Part shown: positions 8,340 to 17,728 of the stretch, in pieces
Layout of the letters: each line of letters starts with the position of its first letter
How positions within the stretch are numbered: position 1 is the first letter of the stretch
NCBI GenBank assembly: GCA_001701135.1
Contig: DAAN01000025.1
Coordinates: 1 to 64,000 of the forward strand
DNA: 64,000 nucleotides
DNA from: Bacteroidales bacterium H3
GTDB lineage: Bacteria; Bacteroidota; Bacteroidia; Bacteroidales; Muribaculaceae
Reading direction: 5' to 3'
Program-made: the position numbers and the translations under genes
Notes under the pieces: model-generated
Seen by the model: the letters and a program-made list of their open reading frames with translations, nothing else
Databases searched by the model: none
Told to the model about the DNA's origin: nothing

Positions 8340-9877
8340 AGCGTCATTACTTTCTGGTGTTGGTTGACTTTCCGGGCGAAGTCGAGGTATTTCCCGATTC
8401 CGGTTTTCTTGCGGTCTATCTCGATACGGGTGATTGCCTCCTGCATGGTGCCATAGTGCGCGAGGTAGATTTTAAGAGCCTCCTTCTCGGCACGCTCGGT
8501 AGTGTAGGCCCAGTAACATTCGGGCGGTTCCTCGACACCGAACACCTCCGATTCCTGACCCCGGCATATCCACACCTCCTTGAAGTAGTTGCGCCCCTCC
8601 TTGTTGTTGAGCGCGTTGATGGTGAATATCTGCTGCTTCTGAATGGGGGTCAGTCCGAGAATGGCCGCTATGTCGTCGTACCTGTCCTTGAACTTTGACT
8701 GGTCAAGCAATATCTTCACGTCGGAGTTGTTGATTATGGCCTCCTTCACGATGGGGGAATCTATCACGTCGTTAAGCTCCTGTGTCACAACTCCGGCGAT
8801 ACCGTGGAACTTGCGTACTGTCTTGTAGAGAAACTTGATGTACTCGGCCATTGTGGGCGAGGCGATGGCCTTCCACGCCTCTTCGATTATCAGGGCCTTG
8901 CGCCCTTTCTTGATACGCATTTTCTGGAGAAACACGTCCATTATTATGAGTACCACGATAGGGAAAAGAACGGGGTCATCCTTAATCTTGTCGATTTCAA
9001 AGACTATGAAACGCTCGTCAAAAAGGTTGGTGTCTATGTCGGAGTTAAGCGTCATCTCCAGCTCGCCCCCACGGTAGAACTGCTTGAGTATCGCCGCGAA
9101 GTCGCGTATGTCGAAATGTATCTTTTCAAGAGAGGTTATCTGGGGGATTCGTTCAAGGGCGAACTCGTAATAGGAGTTGAAAGACAGGTTCGTAACTTTC
9201 AGCCTGCGTTTCTGTTCCTCGATATGGTCGATCTGTTTGTCAATCTTCACGAGCATTGATGCCTCATAAAGTTCCTTCTTGTAAATCTCTATCTTGTTTG
9301 CCGCCTTCTCTTTCTCTGTCGGGGTAGATGCCCTGTCAAGCACCACGGCGCGGAAGGCGCGGCACTGGCGTATCAGTTTCAGCCTCCGTTCCTCCGAGGG
9401 AATCACGAGGGCCTTGCTCTCTATCTGAGCCGGAGGTTCCGGACTGCTTATCTGTTCCTCTATGTCATCCATCTTTTCGGCGTACCTGTCGTAGTCGTTC
9501 TCCATTTTTGCAGCCACAAGGAGCTTCTGCCTCAGGTCGTCGCGCTCGTCGGAAGTGAAAGCCTCGAACGGATGGAAATAAGCCTCGTAATACTCCACGA
9601 TGGTCTGGTTGACAAGCATATCCTCTATTTTCGACGGGGCTTCGCTACCCTTGAAAATCAGGAATATAAGCGATTTGAGAAAGTTCTTCTTCTCGCCGAA
9701 ATTGAGGTCGTATTCCTCCCTCGTCACCTTAAAAGGGTTCATCGAGATTGGTTTCTCCTTGGAGTAGCTGATATATGTGCCTCCGAAATAGCCGCAGATA
9801 CCCTCGTAGGAATCGCCTGTATCGACCATCACCACGTCCGTGTCCTGCTCCAACAACTGACGCACTACGCTGTTCAT
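8327..9877 (-). pseudogene. traG: TraG conjugation ATPase, C-terminal fragment
   Basis: 516 codons that continue TraG from the methionine of Walker A (SFHM, then NSVVRQLLEQ). It contains the VMVDTGDSYEG strand, a long charged insert (about 110-245), the Walker B region (KALIIEEAWKAI, about 320), and VVTQELNDV (about 350). TraG is the VirB4-type ATPase powering transfer. This fragment lacks the N-terminal domain and the GSGKS nucleotide-binding loop, which lie 8.9 kb away at 18793-20085. Joined, the protein would be about 946 residues, with frames in register. An ATG exists at the break, but the product could not hydrolyse ATP normally. Confidence 0.85.
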
Positions 9878-9884
9878 GTGGAAT
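9875..9884. repeat. Left attachment repeat of the traG insertion
   Basis: CATGTGGAAT; identical to 18793-18802. It encodes, on the minus strand, the F-H-M codons just after the Walker A serine of TraG. One copy marks each end of the inserted element, as expected of tyrosine-recombinase integration at a short core. Confidence 0.75.
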
Positions 9885-10129
9885 TGATTTTCGATGACTT
9901 TTATCGCTGATAATCAACCACATAAGAAAATAACGGTACAACTATCCGTTAAGGGAAAAGAGGGAAGGAAAAAGTTGCTTTGAGGGAGTGAAGGGATTAG
10001 AAAAGTCGTGGGTTTTGAACGAAAGATTTAACTAAATCTTAACAGTTGATAAATGTTTTTATGATTTAGAATTGAGAGCAAAGAGGCACGAAATTTCAAG
10101 GGAATACGCTGTATGTCAGCGAAAATGTG

Positions 10130-10137
10130 TAACTTTG
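10130..10137 (+). promoter_or_regulatory. Probable -7 box for the KilA-N gene
   Basis: TAACTTTG matches the Bacteroidetes TAnnTTTG -7 element and lies 31 bases before the ATG at 10168. No strong -33 box is evident. The 283 bases from the element end (9885) to this gene hold nothing else I can name. Confidence 0.45.
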
Positions 10138-10167
10138 CATATTGGCATATACGCCATATCTGAAACA

Positions 10168-10983
10168 ATGTCTAAGATTATCGTTCAAAATACACCTATC
10201 ACTGTTCTCTCGTTAGAGGAACAGGATTATATCTCCCTCACAGATATGGCAACTGCCAAAGAGGGCGATAACCGTTCTGCCGATATAATCAAGAACTGGT
10301 TGCGAAACCGCTACACTATTGAATTTCTTGGTACTTGGGAGGTTATTCATAATCCTGATTTCAAAGTGGTCGAATTTGACCACTTTAGAATGAGCGCAGG
10401 TTTGCCGTCCTTTGTGTTGAGTGCATCGGAATGGATAGAGCGCACAAATGCAATCGGAATAATAGTGAAGAAAGGTCGCTATGGAGGCACCTATGCTCAT
10501 AAGGATATAGCCTTTGAGTTTGGTTCGGCAATAAGTGTGCCGTTCAAACTTTATCTTATCGAGGAATTTCAGCGGTTAAAGACGGAGGAACAGCGGTTGT
10601 TAGGTTGGTCGGCAAAGCGCGAGCTGTCGAAAATCAACTACCGCATACACACTGACGCCATAAAGCAGAACCTTGTCCCTGCGGAAGTTACTTCGGCACA
10701 AGCGAGTATGATTTACGCCAACGAAGCCGATGTGCTGAATGTGGCAATGTTCGGTGTAACAGCAAAACAATGGCGCGAGACCAATCCCGACCTCAAAGGG
10801 AACATACGCGACTATGCCACAGTCAACGAACTTATCTGCCTGTCAAATATGGAAAACCTCAATGCGGTTTTCATCGAACAGGGCATGACGCAGAGAGAGC
10901 GACTTGTGAAGCTGAATCAGATAGCCATTCATCAGATGAGCGTCTTGGAGAGCGGCGACAACGATAGAAAATTGCTGAAATGA
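10168..10983 (+). CDS. KilA-N domain protein
   Basis: 271 residues from the ATG at 10168, preferred over an upstream in-frame start because it follows the -7 box and begins MSKIIVQNTPI. The first ~110 residues fit a KilA-N DNA-binding domain: YISLTDMATAKEGDNRSADIIKNWLRNRYTIEFL region (residues about 20-55), then SGLPSFVLSASEWI-like and GRYGGTYAHKDIAFEFGSAI (about 105-125). KilA-N proteins are common on Bacteroidetes phages and mobile elements and are thought to bind DNA or RNA. It is the leftmost cargo gene of the traG insertion and stands alone. Target unknown. Confidence 0.85.
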   Translation: MSKIIVQNTPITVLSLEEQDYISLTDMATAKEGDNRSADIIKNWLRNRYTIEFLGTWEVIHNPDFKVVEFDHFRMSAGLPSFVLSASEWIERTNAIGIIVKKGRYGGTYAHKDIAFEFGSAISVPFKLYLIEEFQRLKTEEQRLLGWSAKRELSKINYRIHTDAIKQNLVPAEVTSAQASMIYANEADVLNVAMFGVTAKQWRETNPDLKGNIRDYATVNELICLSNMENLNAVFIEQGMTQRERLVKLNQIAIHQMSVLESGDNDRKLLK

Positions 10984-11022
10984 AAAAGTGGCAAAAGGTA
11001 TCTTTACTCTGCATTAAATGCT

Positions 11023-11757
11023 ATGAAGCTGATCGATAAGAGATTCTGGATATTGCTCATTCCCATAATTATAATATCCTGTAATGGCAACTCTAAGGAA
11101 GGCGGTGCAGAATCTGCGGAAAGCAACCTGACGGTATTCGGACAAACAAAAGATTTCGAGCATCACGCATTTCTCATAGGCGACACACTGTATTGCTCTG
11201 CGGTGGAAGCATCAGGCTATAATGACTTTCACGGCTGTAAAATATCAGACATCTACAATATCGTTGATACCTGTTATATTGAAACCGGCGATGAAAGGAA
11301 TACCGCTGCCTATCATCTCGCCATCTTGTCGCCCGACTGTTTAGACGGGGGATGGGATTCGTATGGCGACAGGGTATTATTGATTAAGAAAGGAAACGAT
11401 ACTTTTATTTACGACAATGTAATCTCAAATGAAATATTTGATGATGCACCATGCGAAAGGTTCCTTATTCCTTCTGAAGATAATAACTATGGAACTTTTA
11501 ACCGGCCTTGCGATTTTGAGCTTGAGTTTATTGGCGGTCAAGGCTATAGAATTATGTGGAACATCGGCATCCGTATATTGGATAATAAATTGTATGTCGC
11601 GGGATTGAGGATATGGGAAAGCGTTTCAAGTCTTACATATACCAAGAACATTACCTTTGAATATGAGGAAAAAGAGTTCCCGCTTGAAATGTTTGAGCGG
11701 TCAATGATGGATACGGTAAGGAATGATAAGAATCCGCTGTACGGGCTGCACGATTAG
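11023..11757 (+). CDS. Putative lipoprotein, cargo of the traG insertion
   Basis: 244 residues. MKLIDKRFWILLIPIIIISC is a lipoprotein signal with the lipobox cysteine at 20, so the protein is probably anchored in a membrane facing the periplasm or cell surface. The mature part is rich in aspartate and aromatic residues (beta-type) and no family is recognised. The opening MKLIDKRFW is shared with the disrupted gene at 1862 (MRLTDKRF-stop) and partly with 572. It begins 39 bases after the KilA-N gene and could be read from the same promoter. An immunity or adhesion role is possible but unproven. Confidence 0.6.
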   Translation: MKLIDKRFWILLIPIIIISCNGNSKEGGAESAESNLTVFGQTKDFEHHAFLIGDTLYCSAVEASGYNDFHGCKISDIYNIVDTCYIETGDERNTAAYHLAILSPDCLDGGWDSYGDRVLLIKKGNDTFIYDNVISNEIFDDAPCERFLIPSEDNNYGTFNRPCDFELEFIGGQGYRIMWNIGIRILDNKLYVAGLRIWESVSSLTYTKNITFEYEEKEFPLEMFERSMMDTVRNDKNPLYGLHD

Positions 11758-11808
11758 CCTGTCTCCATACCCTCTAAGCCCCAATATGAATAGTGCTTTA
11801 AGGTCCCT

Positions 11809-12156
11809 ATGGACTATCATAACAATACTGTGTGGTGGTATGATTCAACAACCGGCAAACTAATCATGGGAACATTATTTGAACCAATAGCGGTGAACAA
11901 AAATGGCATTTATGTTTGTCAGGTTCTTGATGATTGCGATATAACATTAGACTTGCATTTCTTTGAGAGGCGAGGAAATATGATTTATGAAATACAAGCC
12001 TACAAGAACAATAATTATAGTGGAGAACACAGTCTATTTACATTTGAGGAGGAACATTATAAGCAGATTTTTTGGGACAAAAATAATCGTCTATATTTGC
12101 GTTCTTATGATATTATCCACAACGAAATGGTTTATTTGAAGATTTCGTTGAATTAG
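11809..12156 (+). CDS. Small hypothetical protein
   Basis: 115 residues, no signal peptide, aromatic-rich and beta-like (NNTVWWYDSTTGKLIMGTLF; FEEEHYKQIFWDKNNRLYLRSYD). Not recognised. Located 51 bases after the lipoprotein gene, same direction, AT-rich compared with the tra genes. Size and location among accessory genes would suit an immunity or accessory protein. Confidence 0.5.
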   Translation: MDYHNNTVWWYDSTTGKLIMGTLFEPIAVNKNGIYVCQVLDDCDITLDLHFFERRGNMIYEIQAYKNNNYSGEHSLFTFEEEHYKQIFWDKNNRLYLRSYDIIHNEMVYLKISLN

Positions 12157-12442
12157 CCCACATCTCACCTGATTAGCGATTGGCTGAATGAGCGGTCGTT
12201 GGGGCGTTTGCGACTATGCCGGTGAAGTCGCAAGGCAGTTGTCAAGGAATTGCTTTTTACTGCTATAAAACAGTTTTTTGGATGTTTGAAGAACCAATAA
12301 CGGTACAAAAAGAGGGAAAATGAGCCTTGAAACGCTAGTTTTCACCTGTCAGTGAGAGCTTGTTAGAGGATATTGACTATCTTTGTACTATGTTATCAAG
12401 AGACAATCAAATCTCGAATCGTGCCATAATTATGATATATAT
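12157..12442 (+). promoter_or_regulatory. Intergenic region with promoter for the subtilase
   Basis: No gene. A TATCTTTG -7 box at 12378-12385 precedes the subtilase start at 12443 by about 57 bases; a TTG lies 15 bases upstream, closer than usual. The phrase AACGGTACAA near 12298 is also found near the left element end (~9932), and a similar GCGGTACAAA near 18655. Confidence 0.4.
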
Positions 12443-13492
12443 ATGAGAATAATCAAAAAAATAATCAAGATGATTTGTTGCATTATTTTTTCTGCTTTAG
12501 TCATCTTTTTGATAATAGGTTATATAACAACTCGTGGCGATTTCAAAAACCCGCCGGAACACTTTACGCACATTGGCAAACGAGAGTATACCGATGTGAC
12601 CGCCATGATGGTTGACGCTACGTATGATTCATTGAATCTGAGCGGCTCCGGAATTAAGATTGGTGTATTAGATGCCGGTTTTGGAGGATTACGTCAGCGC
12701 TCCTGGACTAAAAATTTAAAAATAGCGGCTTATGCCAACTTTGTGAGCGGGGATACATTGGGATTCTTTTCTGAAAAATCCCGAAAAAGCAGTGACCACG
12801 GAGCATATTCGTGTGCATGTATAGGTGGGAGCCTCTCGCAAGATTCCATAAAAGGATTGGCATGGAATGCGACCTACTATTTAGCAGAAATAGATGAAAT
12901 GGGTGCGGAATCACGCATGGAAGAAGTTCGTATGATGTCCGCAATTCGTTGGTTGTTGGCTAATGAGGTGGATATTATCACATCTTCATGCGGTTACACA
13001 ATTTTTGATGACTATGATGGCTATTCCGTTCAGATGCTCGATGGGCATTCGTCTCGCATATCCTGTTTCGTCGACAGTGTTCTTCAATCCAATCCAAACT
13101 TAATTTTTATACAGAGTATGGGGAATAAGGGAAATAAGTCCTGGCGTTATGAAAATTTCCCTGCCGATGTCCGAGAAGTAATATCCGTAGGTGCTGTCGA
13201 ACGAGACGGCACAACCCGCGCCGGCTATAGTGGCATCGGGTGGGAGAAAACGGATTACATAAAGCCCGACGTATGTGCCTATGTCCAACCGCCTCGCAGA
13301 GGAACTTCATTTTCTGCTCCGGCCATAGCCGGATTATGTGCAGCCTTACTGGAGCACCAACGGATGAGCCGAAAAGAATTAATCGATATTCTGAACTCAT
13401 CCGGTCTTAATTGCGACGCGCCCAATAATGAAATCGGTTACGGAGTGCCTCAAACTTCACGAATGTCGTTACATTTATCTAAAGAAAAATAA
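12443..13492 (+). CDS. Membrane-anchored S8 (subtilisin-like) serine protease
   Basis: About 349 residues from ATG 12443 (an earlier in-frame ATG at 12383 would sit on the -7 box). An N-terminal membrane segment (KMICCIIFSALVIFLIIGYI) has no evident cleavage site, so the protein is probably anchored with its catalytic domain outside the cytoplasm. The subtilase triad is visible: Asp in IGVLDAGFGG, His in SSDHGAYSCACIGG, Ser in RGTSFSAPAIAG, plus the oxyanion region IQSMGNKGN. No propeptide or sorting tail is obvious. As cargo of a mobile element it may act on envelope or foreign proteins. It converges with the relaxase gene, 7 bases between stops. Confidence 0.9.
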   Translation: MRIIKKIIKMICCIIFSALVIFLIIGYITTRGDFKNPPEHFTHIGKREYTDVTAMMVDATYDSLNLSGSGIKIGVLDAGFGGLRQRSWTKNLKIAAYANFVSGDTLGFFSEKSRKSSDHGAYSCACIGGSLSQDSIKGLAWNATYYLAEIDEMGAESRMEEVRMMSAIRWLLANEVDIITSSCGYTIFDDYDGYSVQMLDGHSSRISCFVDSVLQSNPNLIFIQSMGNKGNKSWRYENFPADVREVISVGAVERDGTTRAGYSGIGWEKTDYIKPDVCAYVQPPRRGTSFSAPAIAGLCAALLEHQRMSRKELIDILNSSGLNCDAPNNEIGYGVPQTSRMSLHLSKEK

Positions 13493-13499
13493 CACTAAG

Positions 13500-15059
13500 T
13501 TATATTGAAATCACACTACCTCGTCCTCTATCAATCCTCCAATCATACCGACCTTCCGCGACATCGCCAACCTCGTTGAGTGTATGGCGATGTTTTATTT
13601 CATCAAAGGGTTGTCGGTGTTCCGCATAGTCACAGAGCCATGCGCCGACCGCTTTCTGCTGCTCGGTGGTCTCGCCGTAGCTCTGCATCACGCTCTTGAT
13701 GTCGGCGGCTTCGGAGGGAGAGAAGATTGACTTGTGCCGTTCCGTGGCGAAATGGATAATCGCTTCAATGGCTCGCCGGAACACCTCGCTTGCCTTGTAG
13801 AGAATGTCGGCGATGATATTCAGAATATCCCGGCTCGATTTCAGCGCACCCTGCAACCGCTCGATGGTCTTGTCCTTCTCCGCCGTTGCCCGGCTCACCG
13901 CCATACTGATGCGGTGCTGCTCCCCGCTCTTCTGCTCCCGGAGCTGCCGCAGTGCCGTGTCTCTCTCGGATTCAAAAGTGTCAGCGATTGCCATAGCACT
14001 GTCACGCTCCAGTTCGACCGCACGCTTCGCCTCGGTCAGTGCCTTTGTCCGCTTCGCCACCTCTTTCCTGACGGCATCGGGGAAAGACTCTTTGATATGT
14101 TCGTTCTCGGCTTTCAGCTTCTCGTTCTCCTGCTCGATGGCTGCGTACTTGCCCTTGCCGAAAAGGTTTGCGATGCCGGACTTTATGCTGTCCGTGTTCT
14201 CTCTGTCAACCTCTCTCGCTCGTTCTTCCTTTTCGGCGATTTCGTTGTCAAGTTCCGCGCTGCGCCGCAGCTTCTCCTCGTTCCCGATTTGTAGCTTTTC
14301 ATGTTCGGATTTGGCATTGTCCGTCTCACGGATCGCGGCATCCCTGTCGGCTTCGGCTGCTTCCTTTTCCGCCTTTACCTGTTCGGCTTCCTGCTTCTGC
14401 TTGGCAAGAATGAAGTCAGCGCGTTCAAGATGCTCCTTTCCCGTCTGCTCCTTTGAGCTGCCCCTTTCCATGTCAAGACACTCAGCCAAAAGCGTCTGCA
14501 TATCGCTCATGGCTTTCTCGTCCAGCTTGCAGGATTTCCCGGTGTCGTGGTTCATCCAGTCCCATACGATATGGGCGTGAAGGTTGGGCTTCCATGTGGC
14601 GGTATCTCCGGGAGTGCCGTAATGTCCCTCGTCACGGTGGATGAAGATTTGCAAAGCCGTGATTCCCCACCGCTCCTTACACACCTCGCAGAAATGCTGC
14701 AACTGCTCCAGCGTGGTATCATCCTTGATAACCACGACACCCTCTTTGAGCGGAGTGCTGCCGCGCACGACGGTCACCTTCCCGGTCTTCTTGTTCACAC
14801 GCTCACGGTCTTTGGTCTGCATCTCCCGACCTGTCTTTTCCTTTACCATCGCGGCTATCTGATTGTAGCGTTCCGACAGCGATGTGCCGCCGAAATCAGG
14901 TGCCACCCATGTCTCGTTTGCCGCCATGAGGTCGGTGCGGACATAGAACTTTTCCTTGCCGATATGTGCGAGGTATTCCGCTGTCCGCCTGTTGTGCGCC
15001 TCGCTGCTTCCGATGTTGCAGGGCTTGATGTTGATTGATGTCTTCTGTGCCATAGGCAT
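13500..15059 (-). CDS. MobV-family relaxase (Mob/Pre)
   Basis: 519 residues (start at 15059 or, two codons in, 15053). The N-terminal ~200 residues hold the relaxase fold: SSEAHNRR near 20 and the metal-binding motif HRDEGHYG...NLHAHIVWDW at about 140-165. The following ~200 residues are a strongly charged coiled coil (KQEAEQVKAEKEAAEADRD onward), typical of plasmid recombination/mobilization enzymes of this family. It nicks oriT and leads the strand into a mating channel supplied by a helper element. The hairpin-rich region 15060-15417 just upstream is the likely oriT. Confidence 0.88.
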   Translation of the reverse strand: MPMAQKTSINIKPCNIGSSEAHNRRTAEYLAHIGKEKFYVRTDLMAANETWVAPDFGGTSLSERYNQIAAMVKEKTGREMQTKDRERVNKKTGKVTVVRGSTPLKEGVVVIKDDTTLEQLQHFCEVCKERWGITALQIFIHRDEGHYGTPGDTATWKPNLHAHIVWDWMNHDTGKSCKLDEKAMSDMQTLLAECLDMERGSSKEQTGKEHLERADFILAKQKQEAEQVKAEKEAAEADRDAAIRETDNAKSEHEKLQIGNEEKLRRSAELDNEIAEKEERAREVDRENTDSIKSGIANLFGKGKYAAIEQENEKLKAENEHIKESFPDAVRKEVAKRTKALTEAKRAVELERDSAMAIADTFESERDTALRQLREQKSGEQHRISMAVSRATAEKDKTIERLQGALKSSRDILNIIADILYKASEVFRRAIEAIIHFATERHKSIFSPSEAADIKSVMQSYGETTEQQKAVGAWLCDYAEHRQPFDEIKHRHTLNEVGDVAEGRYDWRIDRGRGSVISI

Positions 15060-15417
15060 GATGATGTTTACAGATTTACAATAGGGAAAGGGTTATTAGG
15101 GCGGAGCCTTAATCGGAGGGTGCAGGGAGAGGGTCACTTCCTGCTCGGGGTTCTCAGGGGTCGAGACCTCTGAGCGGAGTTTCCAAAGAGAGGGTCACTC
15201 TTTGGTCAGGGGTGTTGGGGGCTGACAGCCTCCGACCGGGTTCTTAGGGCAGAGCCATAAGTGGGACGGGGCAAAGCCCAGCCCCTCGGGAGAGCCCACA
15301 ACTACGGAAGCGGAGCGTGTAGTTATAGTGGGCTATATCTGGGCAAGCCCAGTCAGCCACCCCACAACAACGGAGTACCGCTCAAAACCGCGCTCTGCGC
15401 TTCCCGGCCTGCCGAGC
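15060..15417. other. Hairpin-rich non-coding region, candidate oriT of the traG insertion
   Basis: G-rich 358-base stretch without a convincing gene. Short inverted repeats follow each other: CCAAAGAG/CTCTTTGG around 15182-15205, AGAGGTC/GACCCCT-type near 15150-15165, GGGC-AAA-GCCC near 15275, and an arm pair CCCACAACTAC...GTAGTT-ata-GTGGG at about 15295-15335. It lies between the Mob gene and the HTH gene, the standard oriT position. Confidence 0.45.
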
Positions 15418-16170
15418 CTATGCCGGAGTAGCCTCGCCGCCATCCGTGCCGTCCTGCGCCTCGCTTTGGCTTCCTGTGCCGTTCTCGCCGGATGCTTCGT
15501 TACCGCTGTCTTTGATGTGCCGAGTAGCGGCTGTGTCCGCCATGAACATATCGGACGGCGGATTATGGCTGTCGCCGTCATGCACATCGGCTGACGTATT
15601 GGAACTGCCCGACAAAAGAAGGGAAGAAGGAAGGGATGTCGCGCCTGTCGCAAGGCTGTCCGTTTCCTTCCCTCTTGTGTGGCAGTCAGCCGCTGCGCCT
15701 CCCGGTTCGTCCCCTGACGGCAGACTGTCGGAAACAGGTGTCCGCACATCGTCCGTCTGTCCTTTGGCGGTAGCCGAGGGTCTGACATAATGGGGATTGG
15801 TGACAAGGACACCTCCGACATACCAGCCAGTGAGAAAATGCAGGGAATGGACGGAAGTGCGGTTGTTGGTTCGGGTGGTCAGCATACCGAGGCGGTTGAA
15901 ACTGTCGATTAGCTTGCCGACCGTCTTACGGTTGCAGTCCAAAAACTCTGCCAGTTCCACATCGGATGCCGCCACCTGTCCCACCTCCAGCACAATATCA
16001 ATGCCCTTGATTTTATAAGCGGTTCTTGTCCGCACAGCACCGTTCATCAGGCGGTAGAGGCACTTTTGTCTGAGAGGGGAAAACCTGCCTTCCAAAAGAA
16101 AATCCCACTGTCCGGCTGAGAGTATGGTGCAGTAGTGGATGTTCTGTAAGTCTTGTCTGTTCTTGCACAT
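15418..16170 (-). CDS. Winged-helix/HTH protein, replication or control of element
   Basis: 250 residues. The first ~140 residues include a helix-turn-helix (VAASDVELAEFLDCNRKTVGKLIDSFNRLGML, about 70-100); the rest is serine/threonine/glycine-rich and looks disordered. Similar proteins sit between the excisionase gene and the mob gene in Bacteroides mobilizable elements. Probably DNA-binding; whether it initiates replication of the circular form or regulates transfer cannot be told. It starts 13 bases after the excisionase-like gene ends, so it is co-transcribed. Confidence 0.6.
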   Translation of the reverse strand: MCKNRQDLQNIHYCTILSAGQWDFLLEGRFSPLRQKCLYRLMNGAVRTRTAYKIKGIDIVLEVGQVAASDVELAEFLDCNRKTVGKLIDSFNRLGMLTTRTNNRTSVHSLHFLTGWYVGGVLVTNPHYVRPSATAKGQTDDVRTPVSDSLPSGDEPGGAAADCHTRGKETDSLATGATSLPSSLLLSGSSNTSADVHDGDSHNPPSDMFMADTAATRHIKDSGNEASGENGTGSQSEAQDGTDGGEATPA

Positions 16171-16182
16171 AGCCTGATGATA

Positions 16183-16587
16183 TTATGGTGCTACTGCGGA
16201 CATCCGGCTGTTGCCGTCCGTCAATGCTTCCGGCTTGCGCTTCTTGCCGTTGCGCAGTTCCTCAAGCCGTCTTTCAATCTCGCTCTCGCTTGCCACTCCC
16301 GATGTGCCTCCCTGTTCAATCCATGCGATGATTTCATTCTTGAAGAAATAGAGCTTGTTGCCCCGCTTGTGGTACGGGATACGCTTGTCGGAAGTCATGG
16401 CATAGATGGTGGATGCCGATTTGCCGAGAAGTGCCGCGACTTCATTAAGGGTGAGCAGGGTGCGACACTCGCCATGCTGCTGCGGTGTCATGCCGAGCAC
16501 TTTCTCCACCTTGTCGGTGAGCAGCCCCACCTTTTCAATCAGCATGGAGACCGCCTGCGGCAGTTGTTCAAATGTTATGTTGTTCAT
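16183..16587 (-). CDS. Excisionase-like helix-turn-helix protein
   Basis: 134 residues with a MerR/excisionase-type HTH: LLTLNEVAALLGKSASTIYAMTSDKRIPYHKRGNKLYFFKNEI at about 45-90 (quoted in parts: LNEVAALLGKSASTIYAM). These HTH_17 proteins bind element ends and steer integrases toward excision. It directly follows the integrase gene (14 bases), forming an int-xis pair. Confidence 0.75.
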   Translation of the reverse strand: MNNITFEQLPQAVSMLIEKVGLLTDKVEKVLGMTPQQHGECRTLLTLNEVAALLGKSASTIYAMTSDKRIPYHKRGNKLYFFKNEIIAWIEQGGTSGVASESEIERRLEELRNGKKRKPEALTDGNSRMSAVAP

Positions 16588-16601
16588 ATACCGTTGTGTG
16601 T

Positions 16602-17714
16602 TTATTGCTGTTTGAGTGTAATCTGTTCGGATGCCTTGCGCTTCAGGTCGCTCACGACATCGACATAAATCTGTGTCGTTCCCACGTTGCTATGCGTAAG
16701 CATCTTTGAAATGGTGTAGAGGTCTGTTCCGGCGGCGAGTTGCAGGGTCGCGTAGGTATGCCTGAACCCGTGGAACGTGATGTGCTTCGTTATCCCGGCA
16801 GACTTAATCCAGTCCTTCAGATAGGTGGGCAGGATTGTCTTTGTCAGCCCCTTGAACACCTGACCCTCGCCGCGCTCGCCGCACAGTGCGAGTGCTTCGT
16901 CCGACAGCGGCAGCACGGCTTCCGTCCGGGTCTTCTTGGTGACGATGTGCATGCACCAGCCGCCGTCCGCTCCCTTGACGATATTCTCCCATTGCAGACG
17001 GATGATGTCGCTGATTCGCAACCCTGTGAGGCAGGAGAACAGCGCGGCACTCCTTATGACAGGCTTCTCGCAAGGGGTCTCGGCAAGCATCCGCACCTCT
17101 TCAAGCGTCAGGAACTCGCGCCTTGTGCTGTCTTCCTTTGCGTGTTTCAGCCGTGGGGCGATGTTCTCCTTGATGCGTCTTTCCTCGTATGCGATGCGGA
17201 GGACGCATTTCAGCTTGTTAAGGTTGTTGTTGGCGGTCGAAGCCATCATCTTCCCCTTGGTCTGGGTGGTGAGCGACAGCAGGTAGGTAAGGAATCCCTG
17301 GCAGTATTCCAGTGTCAAATCATCGAATGTGCAGCTCCCGCAGCAATACTTTTCAAAATGCTTGTAGGCGGTGTTCCAGTTCCTGAAATTGTCATCGTCC
17401 GCCATTTTTGAGCGGAAGTATTCAAGAAAGCTCTCCTTGCCACGGTTGCGGTCGAGGAAGCCGTACTCCTCGTTGATGATGGCTTCGGTTCTGCGACACT
17501 TGATAAGCTCGGCATTGCGGAGCATGGTCTTGTTGAACTCTGTCTCGAATTTGTCTTTCGGGTCGGCATAGATGTATATGCCGAGATATTCCCGTCTTGT
17601 CGGTTTTCCTGTCTTCGGATGCCGCACAGCCGGGTAATAGTCAAGGTAAAGAGATACCTGACCGTTCTTGATGGGTCGCTTCCTGACCGTCACTTTCGTG
17701 CAGATGTTTGTCAT
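16602..17714 (-). CDS. Tyrosine integrase of the traG insertion
   Basis: 370 residues: arm-binding N terminus, core-binding domain (about 105-200) and complete catalytic domain with arginine in TGLRISDI, lysine in VTKKTRTE, HGFRHTYAT, THSNVGTT and tyrosine in TQIYVDVV. It is the only integrase inside the insertion, so it most likely catalysed integration at CATGTGGAAT in traG. It is followed by the excisionase-like gene and preceded at 14 bases by a double-HTH protein. Confidence 0.92.
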   Translation of the reverse strand: MTNICTKVTVRKRPIKNGQVSLYLDYYPAVRHPKTGKPTRREYLGIYIYADPKDKFETEFNKTMLRNAELIKCRRTEAIINEEYGFLDRNRGKESFLEYFRSKMADDDNFRNWNTAYKHFEKYCCGSCTFDDLTLEYCQGFLTYLLSLTTQTKGKMMASTANNNLNKLKCVLRIAYEERRIKENIAPRLKHAKEDSTRREFLTLEEVRMLAETPCEKPVIRSAALFSCLTGLRISDIIRLQWENIVKGADGGWCMHIVTKKTRTEAVLPLSDEALALCGERGEGQVFKGLTKTILPTYLKDWIKSAGITKHITFHGFRHTYATLQLAAGTDLYTISKMLTHSNVGTTQIYVDVVSDLKRKASEQITLKQQ

Positions 17715-17728
17715 ATCGGTTGTGATTT

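Noticed and set aside
9729-9941. Frames overlapping the left end of the traG insertion
   Set aside because: Cross the attachment repeat into traG in the wrong register.
13804-14580. 258-codon plus-strand frame opposite the MobV coiled coil
   Set aside because: Serine/alanine/phenylalanine-rich, as expected of the complement of a Lys/Glu/Ala coiled coil.
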